A stretch of 35,120 nucleotides of DNA from Verrucomicrobiota bacterium (GCA_026397725.1 JAPLUI010000534.1:1-35120); one strand, 5' to 3'. Positions 7,762 to 16,335 are shown, counted from the stretch's first letter. Numbers and translations: made by a program. Notes: a model not told the origin generated them from the sequence alone.

Positions 7762-9239
7762 AGTTCAAACCAAGCCAGGCAGCCGAGCAGTTCATTGAAG
7801 ATGTCCATCAACGCGTCGGGGCACGGAACAAAGCCGTTCTCGGTCGCAGTGCCCTGATGATGGCTCTTGGCACGGGTATTCCAGATCAATTCAAATCCAG
7901 CGATTCATTAGGAGCCGACCTCAATGACGAGACCGTTTTAGGCGATGATGGCCTCCGCGAAGTGGTGCGAACTGCACTGAATTTTCGAAGCGGAAAGACG
8001 CTGGAAGAAACCGGGTATCGGCAGGAATTCAAACGCGCCTTCGATTTTGGTTGCCTGCGCATGAAAGAACTCTGGGAAGATGCCGGGCGAGATCAATCCA
8101 AGTTCGTAGCCGAGCTGTTGAAACTCGGGGGCGATGGAATTGACGTTCCACCGGGGGCCCGTTCCTCGTCAGGAGCATTTACAAGATCGGTTGTGGATAC
8201 TGCTGTGGAGCTGAGACTTCTCGAGGACGAAGAACCCTGGGTCATCAACGATACCGAAAAGAGCAGCAACTCGCTAATGGTGGTTTCGGGGCAGCCAGGC
8301 TGTGGAAAGAGTCAGTTGGCCCTTGATTTGCTCGCACAAATGTCGCGGCAGGGTGTTCGCTTTTTGTTCTTCGATCTTAAAGGCGAGTTGGAAGATCCGG
8401 GCAATGATGCGCAGAAAGCCGCCAACCGGAAGAAGTTCTTCGATCTGACCGGCGCCCAATACGTCCGCTTGATTGATAGTCCGCTGCCGGTAAATCCACT
8501 CTACTCGGGAAAAACCGGGCCGGAAACAGCGAACATTGCTTCCAGAATAGCCTCTGTGGTTCGCGCGTTCGGACCTCAGATGGGACCCAATCAGGAATCA
8601 GCAATTCGTGATGCCTACCAGCAGCTTGATAAGCCGGATTTCCCATCACTCGTTCGAGAACTCGAATCCAATGGACAAGAAGGAGTCGCGGTCTCGGTTC
8701 TCAAGAAACTTGTGGATCTAAACATATTCGCGACATCGGCCACAGCGCTGCCGTTTGAAGATTGGATCAAACGCTCAATCATTATCGACCTGAAAGCCCT
8801 CGACAATGACACCCGTGTTCTCGTAGTCGCGTTCATTCTGAACTTCTTTATTGAACGACTGAACAAGAACTTGGCGGTGAAGAACGGCAATCAACCGCTT
8901 CAGATGGTCCTGTTTGTCGATGAAGCTCACAACATCCTTCCAAAAGACGGAAAAGCTAAGCTTCTTGAAAAGCTGGCCCGTGAGGGGCGCTCGTGGGGAT
9001 TCCCGCTTTGGCTCGCATCACAAGATGCGGATAAATTTGTCAGTAGCGGCGTCGATTTCGCTGAACTTGCATCGGCAGGAATATATTTTTCGCCTCAGAC
9101 TCTAAGCGCAAAGGAGCAAAAGCAAATACTTGGCACCCTGATCACTAAGCCACTTGAAAAGGGGAAAGCTGTTCTCCGAATAGGTGGTAAAACGATCAGC
9201 GGTGAAACGCGACAGTTTTGGAGAGATCAGGGACAATGA
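7758..9239 (+). CDS. DndE domain fused to HerA/FtsK-like ATPase
   Basis: A 493-residue protein. Residues 1 to about 125 look like DndE (DUF1832): a basic helical start with the RSALMMALGTG helix, then DxxG and a second helical part ending FDFGCLRMKELW. DndE binds nicked DNA in the modification complex. Residues 165-490 are a HerA/FtsK-type motor: Walker A GQPGCGKS (178-185), Walker B VLFVDEAHN (384-392, D388/E389), and REGRSWGFPLWLASQ, a conserved HerA-type segment containing likely arginine-finger residues. It starts with an ATGA overlap after the Mrr gene. No separate dndE is present, so this gene probably supplies both DndE and a translocase. The ATPase call is firm; the DndE call rests on pattern and context. 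Confidence 0.75.
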   Translation: MKFKPSQAAEQFIEDVHQRVGARNKAVLGRSALMMALGTGIPDQFKSSDSLGADLNDETVLGDDGLREVVRTALNFRSGKTLEETGYRQEFKRAFDFGCLRMKELWEDAGRDQSKFVAELLKLGGDGIDVPPGARSSSGAFTRSVVDTAVELRLLEDEEPWVINDTEKSSNSLMVVSGQPGCGKSQLALDLLAQMSRQGVRFLFFDLKGELEDPGNDAQKAANRKKFFDLTGAQYVRLIDSPLPVNPLYSGKTGPETANIASRIASVVRAFGPQMGPNQESAIRDAYQQLDKPDFPSLVRELESNGQEGVAVSVLKKLVDLNIFATSATALPFEDWIKRSIIIDLKALDNDTRVLVVAFILNFFIERLNKNLAVKNGNQPLQMVLFVDEAHNILPKDGKAKLLEKLAREGRSWGFPLWLASQDADKFVSSGVDFAELASAGIYFSPQTLSAKEQKQILGTLITKPLEKGKAVLRIGGKTISGETRQFWRDQGQ

Positions 9240-9820
9240 CCGACACTCTTGACATTCTTGATGCCAGCATTCCAGCCGCGTATGAGATGTGGCAAAATTA
9301 CCCAGATACGGTGCGCTTTACGGCTTATCGTAGAGAGTTTACTGTCGATCCGAAGAACTGGAGTAGATTCACTCCTGCTGATTGGGTCTTTGATCTAAAA
9401 TGGAGGGAATTCCAATATGCTACAGTCAACGACAAAGACGCACTACATGCAGAAATGACATCGGCAGATACAGGCGTATACATTTTTCACACTAAAGCTC
9501 CACGGCAATTGTATGGTTTCCCTAGCTTTCCTCTGTATGTTGGCATTTCGGGACGAAGAGAATCAGGGCGACCATTGCGTGACCGAATCGAAGACTACCT
9601 TCTCTACAGAATTGAACGCAAAACGAAGCGCGATAACATTGATGCCATGTTAAGACTTTATTTTCGATTTGTTTGGGTCGCATATGCGTACACTGCAAAG
9701 CCTTCAATCGATCTTGAGGAAGCTGAAAAAAGAATCCACGGGTATATAAATCCATGCTATGCTGTGGAAGCGCATCCCGTGGAGATTAAGAGACAACAAC
9801 GAGCATTTGGAACAAGATGA
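9236..9820 (+). CDS. GIY-YIG-type nuclease in dnd operon
   Basis: A 194-residue protein with the start set at the ATG that overlaps the previous stop (an ATG 18 bp earlier is also in frame). The C-terminal half has a GIY-YIG signature: GVYIF (80-84) and LYVGIS (100-105), an arginine in the following helix (R115 within GRPLRDRIEDYL), a glutamate cluster (DLEEAEKRI, 159-167) and INPCY with N172. These are the expected catalytic tyrosines, Arg, Glu and Asn of the fold. The first 75 residues are unrecognised and may recognise DNA. As a nuclease inside a phosphorothioation operon it is a candidate restriction effector. The gene is AT-rich compared with the region right of 13 kb and overlaps dndB by 4 bp. 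Confidence 0.75.
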   Translation: MTDTLDILDASIPAAYEMWQNYPDTVRFTAYRREFTVDPKNWSRFTPADWVFDLKWREFQYATVNDKDALHAEMTSADTGVYIFHTKAPRQLYGFPSFPLYVGISGRRESGRPLRDRIEDYLLYRIERKTKRDNIDAMLRLYFRFVWVAYAYTAKPSIDLEEAEKRIHGYINPCYAVEAHPVEIKRQQRAFGTR

Positions 9821-11046
9821 AAAAGCCTTGGCCGTTACCTTGCCTGAGAGGGCAATTAGGATCCTGGATATATTACTCCACGGTTATGACCGGTGCTGAA
9901 TTGAAGGACCGGGTAATGACATCTAAGGATATTCGGGAATCCAAAGCACTAGAGGATTATCTCCAGCGCGATCTCAAGCCTCGCGTATCAAAGATTGCGA
10001 CTTACATTCAAAAGCGAAATGATCGATTTTTCAATTCCATCATTCTCGGGGTATTTGACGCCTTGCCGGAATGGATACAGCTCGACTTACGCTCGCTCGC
10101 AGCAACCCTAGGCACAAATGACAGTGAGCACCTTGAAGACACTATTGGCGTTTTGGTGTTTTCAGGTGGCGAAAAAATGTTCGCGATTGATGGCCAGCAT
10201 CGGGTTGAAGGGATTAAACTGGCACATGGATCTCACAACAAATTCTTGGATAGTGACCAATACTCGGTTTTGATGGTGGCACATGTTGATGATTCTAAAG
10301 GAAAGGTTAGAACCCGCAGACTGTTTTGCGACATCAATAAAAACGCTGTGGCTGTCTCTGAAGGTGACAAGGTGATCATCGATGAAGATGACATTTGTGC
10401 CATTGTAACCCGACGTATTTTTGCAGAATACCATGAGTTCGGGAACGGAAAGGAAATTGCTGTCTCAGAAAGAAAAGAAGTACTCACCACAGTAGACTCA
10501 AGTGGCAAGACGCACCAGCATTTCACTAGCCTTCTTGCACTTTACACGGTTGCAAAAAAGCTAAAGCCTCTTTGTGCGAGAGCAAAAGGCAGTTCCCTGC
10601 TGACCTCTGAGAACATTGAGGAATTGCGGCTGGCTATGGAGGAATTCTTTGATTTCATATTTCAAGTGATTCCATCGTATAGCTTGTATTTCAAAGGGAA
10701 GGCCGCTCTTGCCACACTGCGTAAGGAAAATAGAAATCTTTTGTTTCGTCCCATCGGTCTCGAGATACTAAGCCGCGTTTATGTGGTAGCGTATAAGTCC
10801 GGAGAACTCGACAATCTCAGAGACATGCTACCAAAGATCAAGTTCACAAATCCAGGAGGGCCGTTAGATGGTGTTGTTTGGGTGGCAGGAAAGATTAAGG
10901 CTGGATCGAAAGAGAAAGGCGCTGCTGTAGATTTGATTCTGTTACTTTGTGGTTTGTTTTCGACCACACGACATGACGAACTCAAAAATAGGTTGCGCGT
11001 TATAACCCAGGATGAAAAATATGAACTTCCAGATTTATTGGACTAA
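9817..11046 (+). CDS. dndB: DndB-like DGQHR-domain protein
   Basis: A 409-residue protein with FAIDGQHRVEG at 123-132, the hallmark DGQHR motif of the DndB/DGQHR superfamily, within the ParB-like core. The LFCDINKNAV and TRRIFAEYHEFG segments that follow also fit. In classical systems DndB negatively controls the level of phosphorothioation, acting on the dnd promoter or the modification complex. It is last in the plus operon rather than first, which differs from the common B-C-D-E order. The ATG overlaps the previous stop. Its TAA overlaps by 4 bp the stop of the convergent desulfurase gene. Confidence 0.85.
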   Translation: MKKPWPLPCLRGQLGSWIYYSTVMTGAELKDRVMTSKDIRESKALEDYLQRDLKPRVSKIATYIQKRNDRFFNSIILGVFDALPEWIQLDLRSLAATLGTNDSEHLEDTIGVLVFSGGEKMFAIDGQHRVEGIKLAHGSHNKFLDSDQYSVLMVAHVDDSKGKVRTRRLFCDINKNAVAVSEGDKVIIDEDDICAIVTRRIFAEYHEFGNGKEIAVSERKEVLTTVDSSGKTHQHFTSLLALYTVAKKLKPLCARAKGSSLLTSENIEELRLAMEEFFDFIFQVIPSYSLYFKGKAALATLRKENRNLLFRPIGLEILSRVYVVAYKSGELDNLRDMLPKIKFTNPGGPLDGVVWVAGKIKAGSKEKGAAVDLILLLCGLFSTTRHDELKNRLRVITQDEKYELPDLLD

Positions 11047-12176
11047 CTGCGCAAAGTAGAGGTAATGCGCAGAATCTGCCGCACCACTTGAGCGATTTCA
11101 TCAGGGTTGTTCCATAGTCCGAGTGACCATCGCACACTATTCCGCGCAGCTGCGCCAGGCTTCATTGCCGCAATTACATGAGATGGATCAGGTGAATCGG
11201 CCAAACAGGCTGAGCCGCTACTGCCACATACGCCGGCCTGGTCGAGGAGTAGTAACATTGCTTCGGCGGCAATACCTGGGAAATAGATGTTTGATGTGTT
11301 CTGTAGGCGAAGAGTTTTGTGGCCATTGAGCTCGCAATCGGGAAATGCCCCAAAGATACCATGTTCCAGAGCATCGCGTAGTGGTCGCACGTTCGAGTCA
11401 TAGACTGGTAACTTCTGTTGTGAAATTTCCGACGCAACCCCCAATCCAACGACGAGAGCGACGCTTTCCGTTCCTCCGCGTTTCCCTTTTTCCTGATGGC
11501 CTCCGTGGATGAATGGAATGAACGGAGTTTTGCGTTGCACGTAAAGAGCGCCACACCCTTTTGATGCGCCGATTTTATGCCCGGTGATCGATAGGTAGTC
11601 GATAGGCGCATTTTTTAAGTCGATAGGTAATTTGCCGGCGGCCTGAACCGCATCACAATGAAACGGAATTCCTCGGTCGTGGCAGCGAATACCGATTTCG
11701 TGGACCGGAAACAGGACCCCGGTTTCATTATTCGCCCACATGAGCGAGACGATAGCCGTGTCAGCGGACATGGCCGCCTCAAGATCTGACAACGCGAATA
11801 ACCCTTCTCGGTCAACCGGCAGGTAGGTAACTTGGTAGCCATGATGCTTTTCCAAATGCCGGCAGTAGCTGAGGACGGACGAATGCTCAACCTGAGACGT
11901 GATGATGTGCTTTTTCTCGGGACGCGAAAGAATTGCCGAATGAATGGCCGTGTTGTTTGACTCAGTGCCACCGCTGGTAAACAGAATCTCCCGAGGGGAT
12001 TTGGCACCCACTAGATCCGCTACCTGTTCGCGGGCCTTCTCAATCGCGCCTTTGAGTTTGGAACCGAAGCGGTAGGTGCTGGATGGATTTCCCCACTCGC
12101 GTTCCAAGTAGGGCAGCATGGCCTCCCGAACCTCGGGAAGAACCGGTGTGGTAGCATTATGGTCAAGGTAGATCAC
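11043..12176 (-). CDS. dndA: Cysteine desulfurase DndA (IscS/NifS-like)
   Basis: A PLP enzyme that takes sulfur from L-cysteine as a persulfide and hands it to DndC. Family landmarks: YLDHNATTP (3-11), SGGTESNN (68-75), the cofactor lysine K201 in SITGHKIGASKG, HGGHQEKGKRGGTES, and the catalytic cysteine C324 in SSGSACLADSPDPSHV. The frame is open to an ATG at 12287, but the family begins right at IYLDHNATTP, so the GTG at 12176 is chosen (377 aa, normal length); this also leaves 28 bp after the upstream gene instead of an 80-bp overlap. It is the last gene of the minus operon behind the Dnd methyltransferase, which supports assignment to phosphorothioation rather than general Fe-S assembly. 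Confidence 0.9.
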   Translation of the reverse strand: MIYLDHNATTPVLPEVREAMLPYLEREWGNPSSTYRFGSKLKGAIEKAREQVADLVGAKSPREILFTSGGTESNNTAIHSAILSRPEKKHIITSQVEHSSVLSYCRHLEKHHGYQVTYLPVDREGLFALSDLEAAMSADTAIVSLMWANNETGVLFPVHEIGIRCHDRGIPFHCDAVQAAGKLPIDLKNAPIDYLSITGHKIGASKGCGALYVQRKTPFIPFIHGGHQEKGKRGGTESVALVVGLGVASEISQQKLPVYDSNVRPLRDALEHGIFGAFPDCELNGHKTLRLQNTSNIYFPGIAAEAMLLLLDQAGVCGSSGSACLADSPDPSHVIAAMKPGAAARNSVRWSLGLWNNPDEIAQVVRQILRITSTLRS

Positions 12177-12204
12177 GTGAGAAAGAGAGCCTGGGGGAAG
12201 ATGT

Positions 12205-12786
12205 TCACGTGGCTGAATTGGATGGTGTCCACTCGAGCACACCGGATTCACCTGGAAAGGCGGCCTTTGGGTTGTCCCGCCATGCAAATTTAGCGATTAG
12301 CGGCACCTCGGAGTACTTGGCCAGGTGGAGGGCGCATTCCCAAGCTTTGTTGGCATCGAGGCCTTGAATTGATGCGTTAATAGCGGGGATGAAGTGAAAT
12401 CCGTCCTGTCCGGAACCTTTTCCCACTCTGACGTTCGCGCGGGATATTCTCTGAATTCCCTCAAGAGAGCCTGCTCGGTCGAAGGCCAGCAGGTGTGCAA
12501 GACGCACGAGATCGTTCCATTTGTTGAATTCCCTGCCTGCGATTTGTCCGACGACGCGTGTGTGGAATAGCTCAGGAGGATTCATCGGGTTGAAGCGCTT
12601 GCCTTCCACAATCGCCGTTGTCAACACGGGAGGCCGCTCCTGTGGGATAATAGGTAAATCAATTGAGGCGTCGTAATGGTCGGCCCATCGTTCAATGACC
12701 GCAGCGGGAGTTAAATCGACGAACGGGATCGCCTGTTTCTGAATCCGCTCAAAGAGCCGCTCCGGGATGTGAATTGTTACAGGCAT
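12205..12786 (-). CDS. Unknown protein in dnd minus operon
   Basis: A 193-residue protein I cannot assign. The N-terminus (MPVTIHIPERLFERIQKQAIPFVD) resembles the ribbon-plus-helix openings of small DNA-binding or antitoxin-like proteins. The middle has FNPMNPPELFHTRVVGQIAGREFNKWNDLVRLAHLLAF and the end reads LIAKFAWRDNPKAAFPGESGVLEW, which look like conserved blocks. There is no signal peptide or membrane segment. It lies 5 bp after the 119-residue gene and 28 bp before dndA, so all three are probably co-transcribed and it likely serves phosphorothioation, for example in control or DNA binding. This role is inferred from position only. Confidence 0.75.
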   Translation of the reverse strand: MPVTIHIPERLFERIQKQAIPFVDLTPAAVIERWADHYDASIDLPIIPQERPPVLTTAIVEGKRFNPMNPPELFHTRVVGQIAGREFNKWNDLVRLAHLLAFDRAGSLEGIQRISRANVRVGKGSGQDGFHFIPAINASIQGLDANKAWECALHLAKYSEVPLIAKFAWRDNPKAAFPGESGVLEWTPSNSAT

Positions 12787-12791
12787 AGCAA

Positions 12792-13151
12792 TCAGACTGT
12801 TTGGGCTGGGTGAAGCGTGAAGGTTTGAAGATCCCTGAGCGCCGATTGTTCGGCTTCTTGTGCGGTCTTCAGTGAGTCGCGCAGGGTTTGTGAATTCGGT
12901 GCTTCTAATGCTTGACGCTCAGCAAGGACCCGTGCCCAGCGTGCCTTTCGGAAACGCGTATCGGCATCATGAAACTCTTTGTCTGCTTCGTAAATGGCAA
13001 GAGCCTCCGTGGCCGCTGCTGTGAGGTCTTCGGGGCTTTGCCAGTCCAGCGGGCCATGAAAGATGTCCTCTCTCATGATCCGTTCTACGACAGGCACTAG
13101 GGCGGAACCCCGTCCCGTCACAGCTTTGATCATCTCTTGTATTGAGTTCAT
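12792..13151 (-). CDS. Unknown small helical protein in dnd minus operon
   Basis: A 119-residue protein beginning MNSIQEMIKAVTGRGSALVPVVERIMREDIFHGPLDW. The second half (about 50-110) is strongly helical and charged and may form a coiled coil. The ATG at 13151 is preferred over one 48 bp upstream because the longer version would run into the preceding gene's stop region and the sequence turns protein-like only from MNSIQ. It sits 16 bp behind the Dnd methyltransferase and 5 bp ahead of the next unknown gene. I do not recognise the family. Confidence 0.7.
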   Translation of the reverse strand: MNSIQEMIKAVTGRGSALVPVVERIMREDIFHGPLDWQSPEDLTAAATEALAIYEADKEFHDADTRFRKARWARVLAERQALEAPNSQTLRDSLKTAQEAEQSALRDLQTFTLHPAQTV

Positions 13152-13167
13152 TGCGATTTGCAGGAAT

Positions 13168-15183
13168 CTAGGCAGTGTGGTTGCGAACTTCAAGCCCAAA
13201 ATGGTGCTTCATGAACTCCCACTTTTCCCTCGACGGCCCGTAGCCGATGGTTTCCTCGCGGAGGCCGAGTTTGCGGAGTCTGGCGCTGAAGCGCTCCATT
13301 TGCCGGCGGTCCGGGTGGTCCTTGGCGAGGAAGCGCTCCTTGAAAAACAGGAGTTGGTGCTCGGGGCCGGTGCGGTGGTCGATGACGGTGACGAAGAGCC
13401 GCTTGAGGTCGATCTTGATGCGGGTGAGCAACTCGGGGAGCGGTGCCGTGTCGAAGTCCCGGTAGTAGTGGAAGGTGAGTTTGCGCGAATGGAGGTGGAT
13501 CTTGATGAGATCGGCCTCACGGGGATTGCCATAGAGGCGGGCGGCGCACTCAACATAGACGCGGAGAATGACCGGCAGTTCGTCGAGCAGGCTGTGGTGA
13601 ATGGAGAAGTGGCCTTCCTTGGCATCGAGGTGGCCGAAGTCCAGTTGGGCGGCCGCGATTTCCAATTCGTCCGCATCCCCGGCGGCAAACATGAGTTCCC
13701 GAGCCTTTTCCTCGGCGTTGGCGTAGCTGCCGAAGAAGGAACGGAGGTCGCGCTGAAGGCGGAGCGAGAGTTGGTTGAAGGGGATTTTGTGGCGGAGTTG
13801 GGCGGCGGCAACAAACACTAACAAATCTTCCTTGCGGCGCTGGCGGGCGGCGGCGAAGGAGGGCTCGCCAAAACGGTCGATGAAAAGTTGCAGCGCACGC
13901 GGGAGCGAGCCACAGGCCTGGCGGACCTCGGTGAGGCGGTCGAATTCTTCTTCACGCGGCAGGCGGCCGAGTTCGAGCACGGCTTCCCAGAAGGCGTCGA
14001 GGAGTTCGCGGTGGGTGTCGTAGGGGTCGCGCTTGGCCCGCAGCGCCTTGAGCAGGCCAAGGCGTCGCGAGAGCGATTCCCAGTCGATGAAGCGGCGGGC
14101 GCGTGAGGCGAGGAAATCATGTAACTCCGCCGGATCGCGAAACACCAGATAGATGCCGAGACCGACCGGGACGGCTTCGGTGTGCAGGGTGTCTTCTAGC
14201 AGGGCCTGGATTTCCGCGGGCTCGAAGAATTTCTGGAAGGTATTTCTGCTTGTTAGGACGCCGTCACCGAAGGTGCGGACGTCGTCATAGGCTTCCTGCC
14301 CGGCGATGAGCGTGGAGACCAGCAGCGCACGGCGGGTGTGCTGCCAGGCGTCGAGCAACGCCTCCACGCGTTCGGCCGGGTCTTCGATGACGTTGAGCAC
14401 AAACCCGAGATTGACCACGTCGGCGCTTTGTTTCGGTGCATCCGGCGCATGGACCGGATCCCAGCCGCTTGCCTCGTGCCCGATTTTTTCAATCGCCACG
14501 ACATCGCCGCCGTGGCCGCAGCCGTAATCAAGAAACGACTCGCCCCGGCGGAGCTGGCCGAGTTCCAGCAGGGTCTTGACCGGTTTGGAAATCTCGCGAC
14601 GGACGAGGGCCGTCTTGTGGCGGTGGATTTTCTTTTTGGGTGAAGAGTGGATTGCGGGCACCGGTTCACCCGTTTCAGCAAGATGATGGCCTTTGAAGCC
14701 GAGGCCCTTTTCCGCCAGCGTGCGCTCCCAGTTCAAACGGAAGCCGATTCGTGCGGTGTCTTCCAACAACCCGGCCGCTTCCTCTTGCCGGGTGAGCTTG
14801 GCGAATTTTTCACGCAGCGGATGGTCGGGTGGTAGGAGAGTTTCCTTGCGGTGGAGGATTGGCGGATTGGCACGGGCGCGGTAGTCGTCACGGCGGATCT
14901 TGCCGGTCACGAGATCGATGATGACGGCCTCCGCCAGGGCCGGATGCGGTGCTTTCTCGAAATCCGGGTAGGCGAGAAAAGACAATTTCGGTGAGGCGGT
15001 GTGAAATTTGAGAAGATTGAATTCCGTGCCGATTTCCAGCCGCTTCCGCAGCTCGGCGACGGTGATGCGGAGCAGCGAGGGGATGACCGGGTCGTTGCCC
15101 GGGTCGAGCAAATAGACCGCGCCGGGGAGCCGCTTGCCATAAGGCAGCGCTTCGACGGCTTGGCGATATTCGGCGGCGGTCAC
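13168..15183 (-). CDS. DNA phosphorothioation-associated putative methyltransferase
   Basis: A 671-residue protein of the family repeatedly found beside dnd genes and described as a phosphorothioation-associated putative methyltransferase. Residues 1-190 are a conserved N-terminal part (EYRQAVEALPYGKRLPGAVY, LRITVAELRKRL). A class I SAM-binding fold follows with motif I LDYGCGHGGD (218-227), ASGWDPVH and ADVVNLGFVLNVIED. The C-terminal third holds YVECAARLYGNPREAD and HYYRDFDTAPLPELL. Its substrate is not known. The start is a GTG (15183) placed just 6 nt after a likely -10 box. It is first in a four-gene operon ending in dndA. Partial copies of this gene lie at 21.9-22.3 and 24.2-24.6 kb. 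Confidence 0.9.
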   Translation of the reverse strand: MTAAEYRQAVEALPYGKRLPGAVYLLDPGNDPVIPSLLRITVAELRKRLEIGTEFNLLKFHTASPKLSFLAYPDFEKAPHPALAEAVIIDLVTGKIRRDDYRARANPPILHRKETLLPPDHPLREKFAKLTRQEEAAGLLEDTARIGFRLNWERTLAEKGLGFKGHHLAETGEPVPAIHSSPKKKIHRHKTALVRREISKPVKTLLELGQLRRGESFLDYGCGHGGDVVAIEKIGHEASGWDPVHAPDAPKQSADVVNLGFVLNVIEDPAERVEALLDAWQHTRRALLVSTLIAGQEAYDDVRTFGDGVLTSRNTFQKFFEPAEIQALLEDTLHTEAVPVGLGIYLVFRDPAELHDFLASRARRFIDWESLSRRLGLLKALRAKRDPYDTHRELLDAFWEAVLELGRLPREEEFDRLTEVRQACGSLPRALQLFIDRFGEPSFAAARQRRKEDLLVFVAAAQLRHKIPFNQLSLRLQRDLRSFFGSYANAEEKARELMFAAGDADELEIAAAQLDFGHLDAKEGHFSIHHSLLDELPVILRVYVECAARLYGNPREADLIKIHLHSRKLTFHYYRDFDTAPLPELLTRIKIDLKRLFVTVIDHRTGPEHQLLFFKERFLAKDHPDRRQMERFSARLRKLGLREETIGYGPSREKWEFMKHHFGLEVRNHTA

Positions 15184-15189
15184 GGGAGA

Positions 15190-15218
15190 CGTATAGCGAA
15201 CCAGCCAGCGCCCGTCAC
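15190..15218 (-). promoter_or_regulatory. Putative leaderless promoter of the Dnd methyltransferase operon
   Basis: On the minus strand: GTGACG (15213-15218), a 17-bp spacer, TATACG (15190-15195), then 6 nt to the GTG start. A transcript beginning about 7 nt after the -10 box would start at the start codon itself. Both boxes and the spacing are kept in the second, decayed copy (22348-22376) although the spacer sequence differs there. Confidence 0.5.
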
Positions 15219-15434
15219 GTCACAGGGTTACATCTCGCAGGAAAGGCTAGCCGCAAGTGCAAAGACGAAGGCGCAAGAGGGTTCTGCGGCTGAGTCCGGA
15301 TCTGCCGGGGGGGCGATTGAACCGTTCTTCGCCAAGGCTCCGAAAGTCAGGGGGGTGGAGTCCTTGGAATGGAACCCATTCAGGCTTTCCAAGCGCCGTC
15401 CGCAAGCGTAGATTCCCCCCAACACCCCTTTGCC

Positions 15435-16325
15435 ATGCTCTTTGAACGACAACGCGTGCTTCTCACCCTGCTGGATGCCTTGGGGGGCCAGGTGTCCCCT
15501 ACGGATTTCCAGAAACTGCTCTTCCTCTACACCCGGAACCAGAAGGCTCCGAGCTACGAATTCGTGCCCTACAAGTTCGGGTGCTTTTCGTTCTCCTCCT
15601 ACGCGGACAAGCGGCGGCTTATCGAGCAAGGGCTTCTGGAAAACGATGCCGACCAATGGAAACTGACGCCCGAGGGACGCGCGACCATCCGCAAGGGGTC
15701 GGTCAATCCCATGGTGGCGGCCCGGTTCAACAAGGATCACGCCGCGCTCCGGGGCAACGAACTCGTGGCCGAGGTGTATCGGAAATTCCCGTATTACGCC
15801 AGCCGCAGCGAAATCGTGGACAAGGTGCTGAAGGATAAAAAGGAGCGGGAGCTCGTCGCCAAGAAGCAGACGGTCAAGGCGGCGGCCGGATTGCTGACCA
15901 TCGGGTATGAGGGAAAATGCCTGGAAACCTACCTCAACCAACTCCTGCGGGCCGGCGTGACGGTGTTGTGCGATGTCCGCCGGAACCCACTGAGCCGGAA
16001 ATACGGATTTTCCAAGACGACCCTGCGCGGGGCCTGCGAAAGCTTGGGCATCCGCTACGAGCATCTTCCCGAACTGGGAATCCCGTCCGAAGAGCGGCGG
16101 GAATTGAAGACGCAGGCGGATTACGACGCGCTCTTCGAGGGTTACGAGCGCGACAGCCTGCCGCTGCAAACCGAGGCATTGGCAACCATCCGCTCATGGA
16201 TCAAAGATGGCGAGAGCGTGGCGCTGACCTGTTTTGAACTGCATCCGCACCAATGCCACCGGCACTGCGTGGCGGAGGCTTTGGAAACAGCCAACGGAAA
16301 ACTCCTGAAGGCGACACACCTGTAA
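15435..16325 (+). CDS. DUF488 family protein with N-terminal unknown domain
   Basis: A 296-residue protein. Residues 1 to about 150 (MLFERQRVLLTLLDALGGQVSPTDFQKLLF...YEFVPYKFGCFSF) resemble the small helical domain of DUF4065/SocA-like proteins. Residues 155-296 are DUF488: LLTIGYEGKCLETYLNQLL, CDVRRNPLSRKYGFSK, YEHLPELGIP and a terminal cysteine-histidine cluster CFELHPHQCHRHCVAEAL. DUF488 proteins are common in defence islands but their activity is not established. The ATG at 15435 is chosen because upstream in-frame sequence is not protein-like. It is followed after 10 bp by its partner gene and is divergent from the Dnd methyltransferase. Confidence 0.75.
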   Translation: MLFERQRVLLTLLDALGGQVSPTDFQKLLFLYTRNQKAPSYEFVPYKFGCFSFSSYADKRRLIEQGLLENDADQWKLTPEGRATIRKGSVNPMVAARFNKDHAALRGNELVAEVYRKFPYYASRSEIVDKVLKDKKERELVAKKQTVKAAAGLLTIGYEGKCLETYLNQLLRAGVTVLCDVRRNPLSRKYGFSKTTLRGACESLGIRYEHLPELGIPSEERRELKTQADYDALFEGYERDSLPLQTEALATIRSWIKDGESVALTCFELHPHQCHRHCVAEALETANGKLLKATHL

Positions 16326-16335
16326 ACGAACCACC

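Noticed and set aside
12177..12287. Longer desulfurase start at the ATG at 12287
   Set aside because: The extra 37 residues have no family counterpart and would overlap the upstream gene by 80 bp; the GTG before IYLDHNATTP fits the family.
13063..13821. 252-codon plus-strand frame inside the Dnd methyltransferase
   Set aside because: It is antisense to a well-supported gene and recurs in the dead copies only because the DNA itself is duplicated.
15228..16169. 313-codon minus-strand frame opposite the DUF488 gene
   Set aside because: The DUF488 frame on the plus strand has clear motifs and a coupled partner gene; the antisense frame has none.
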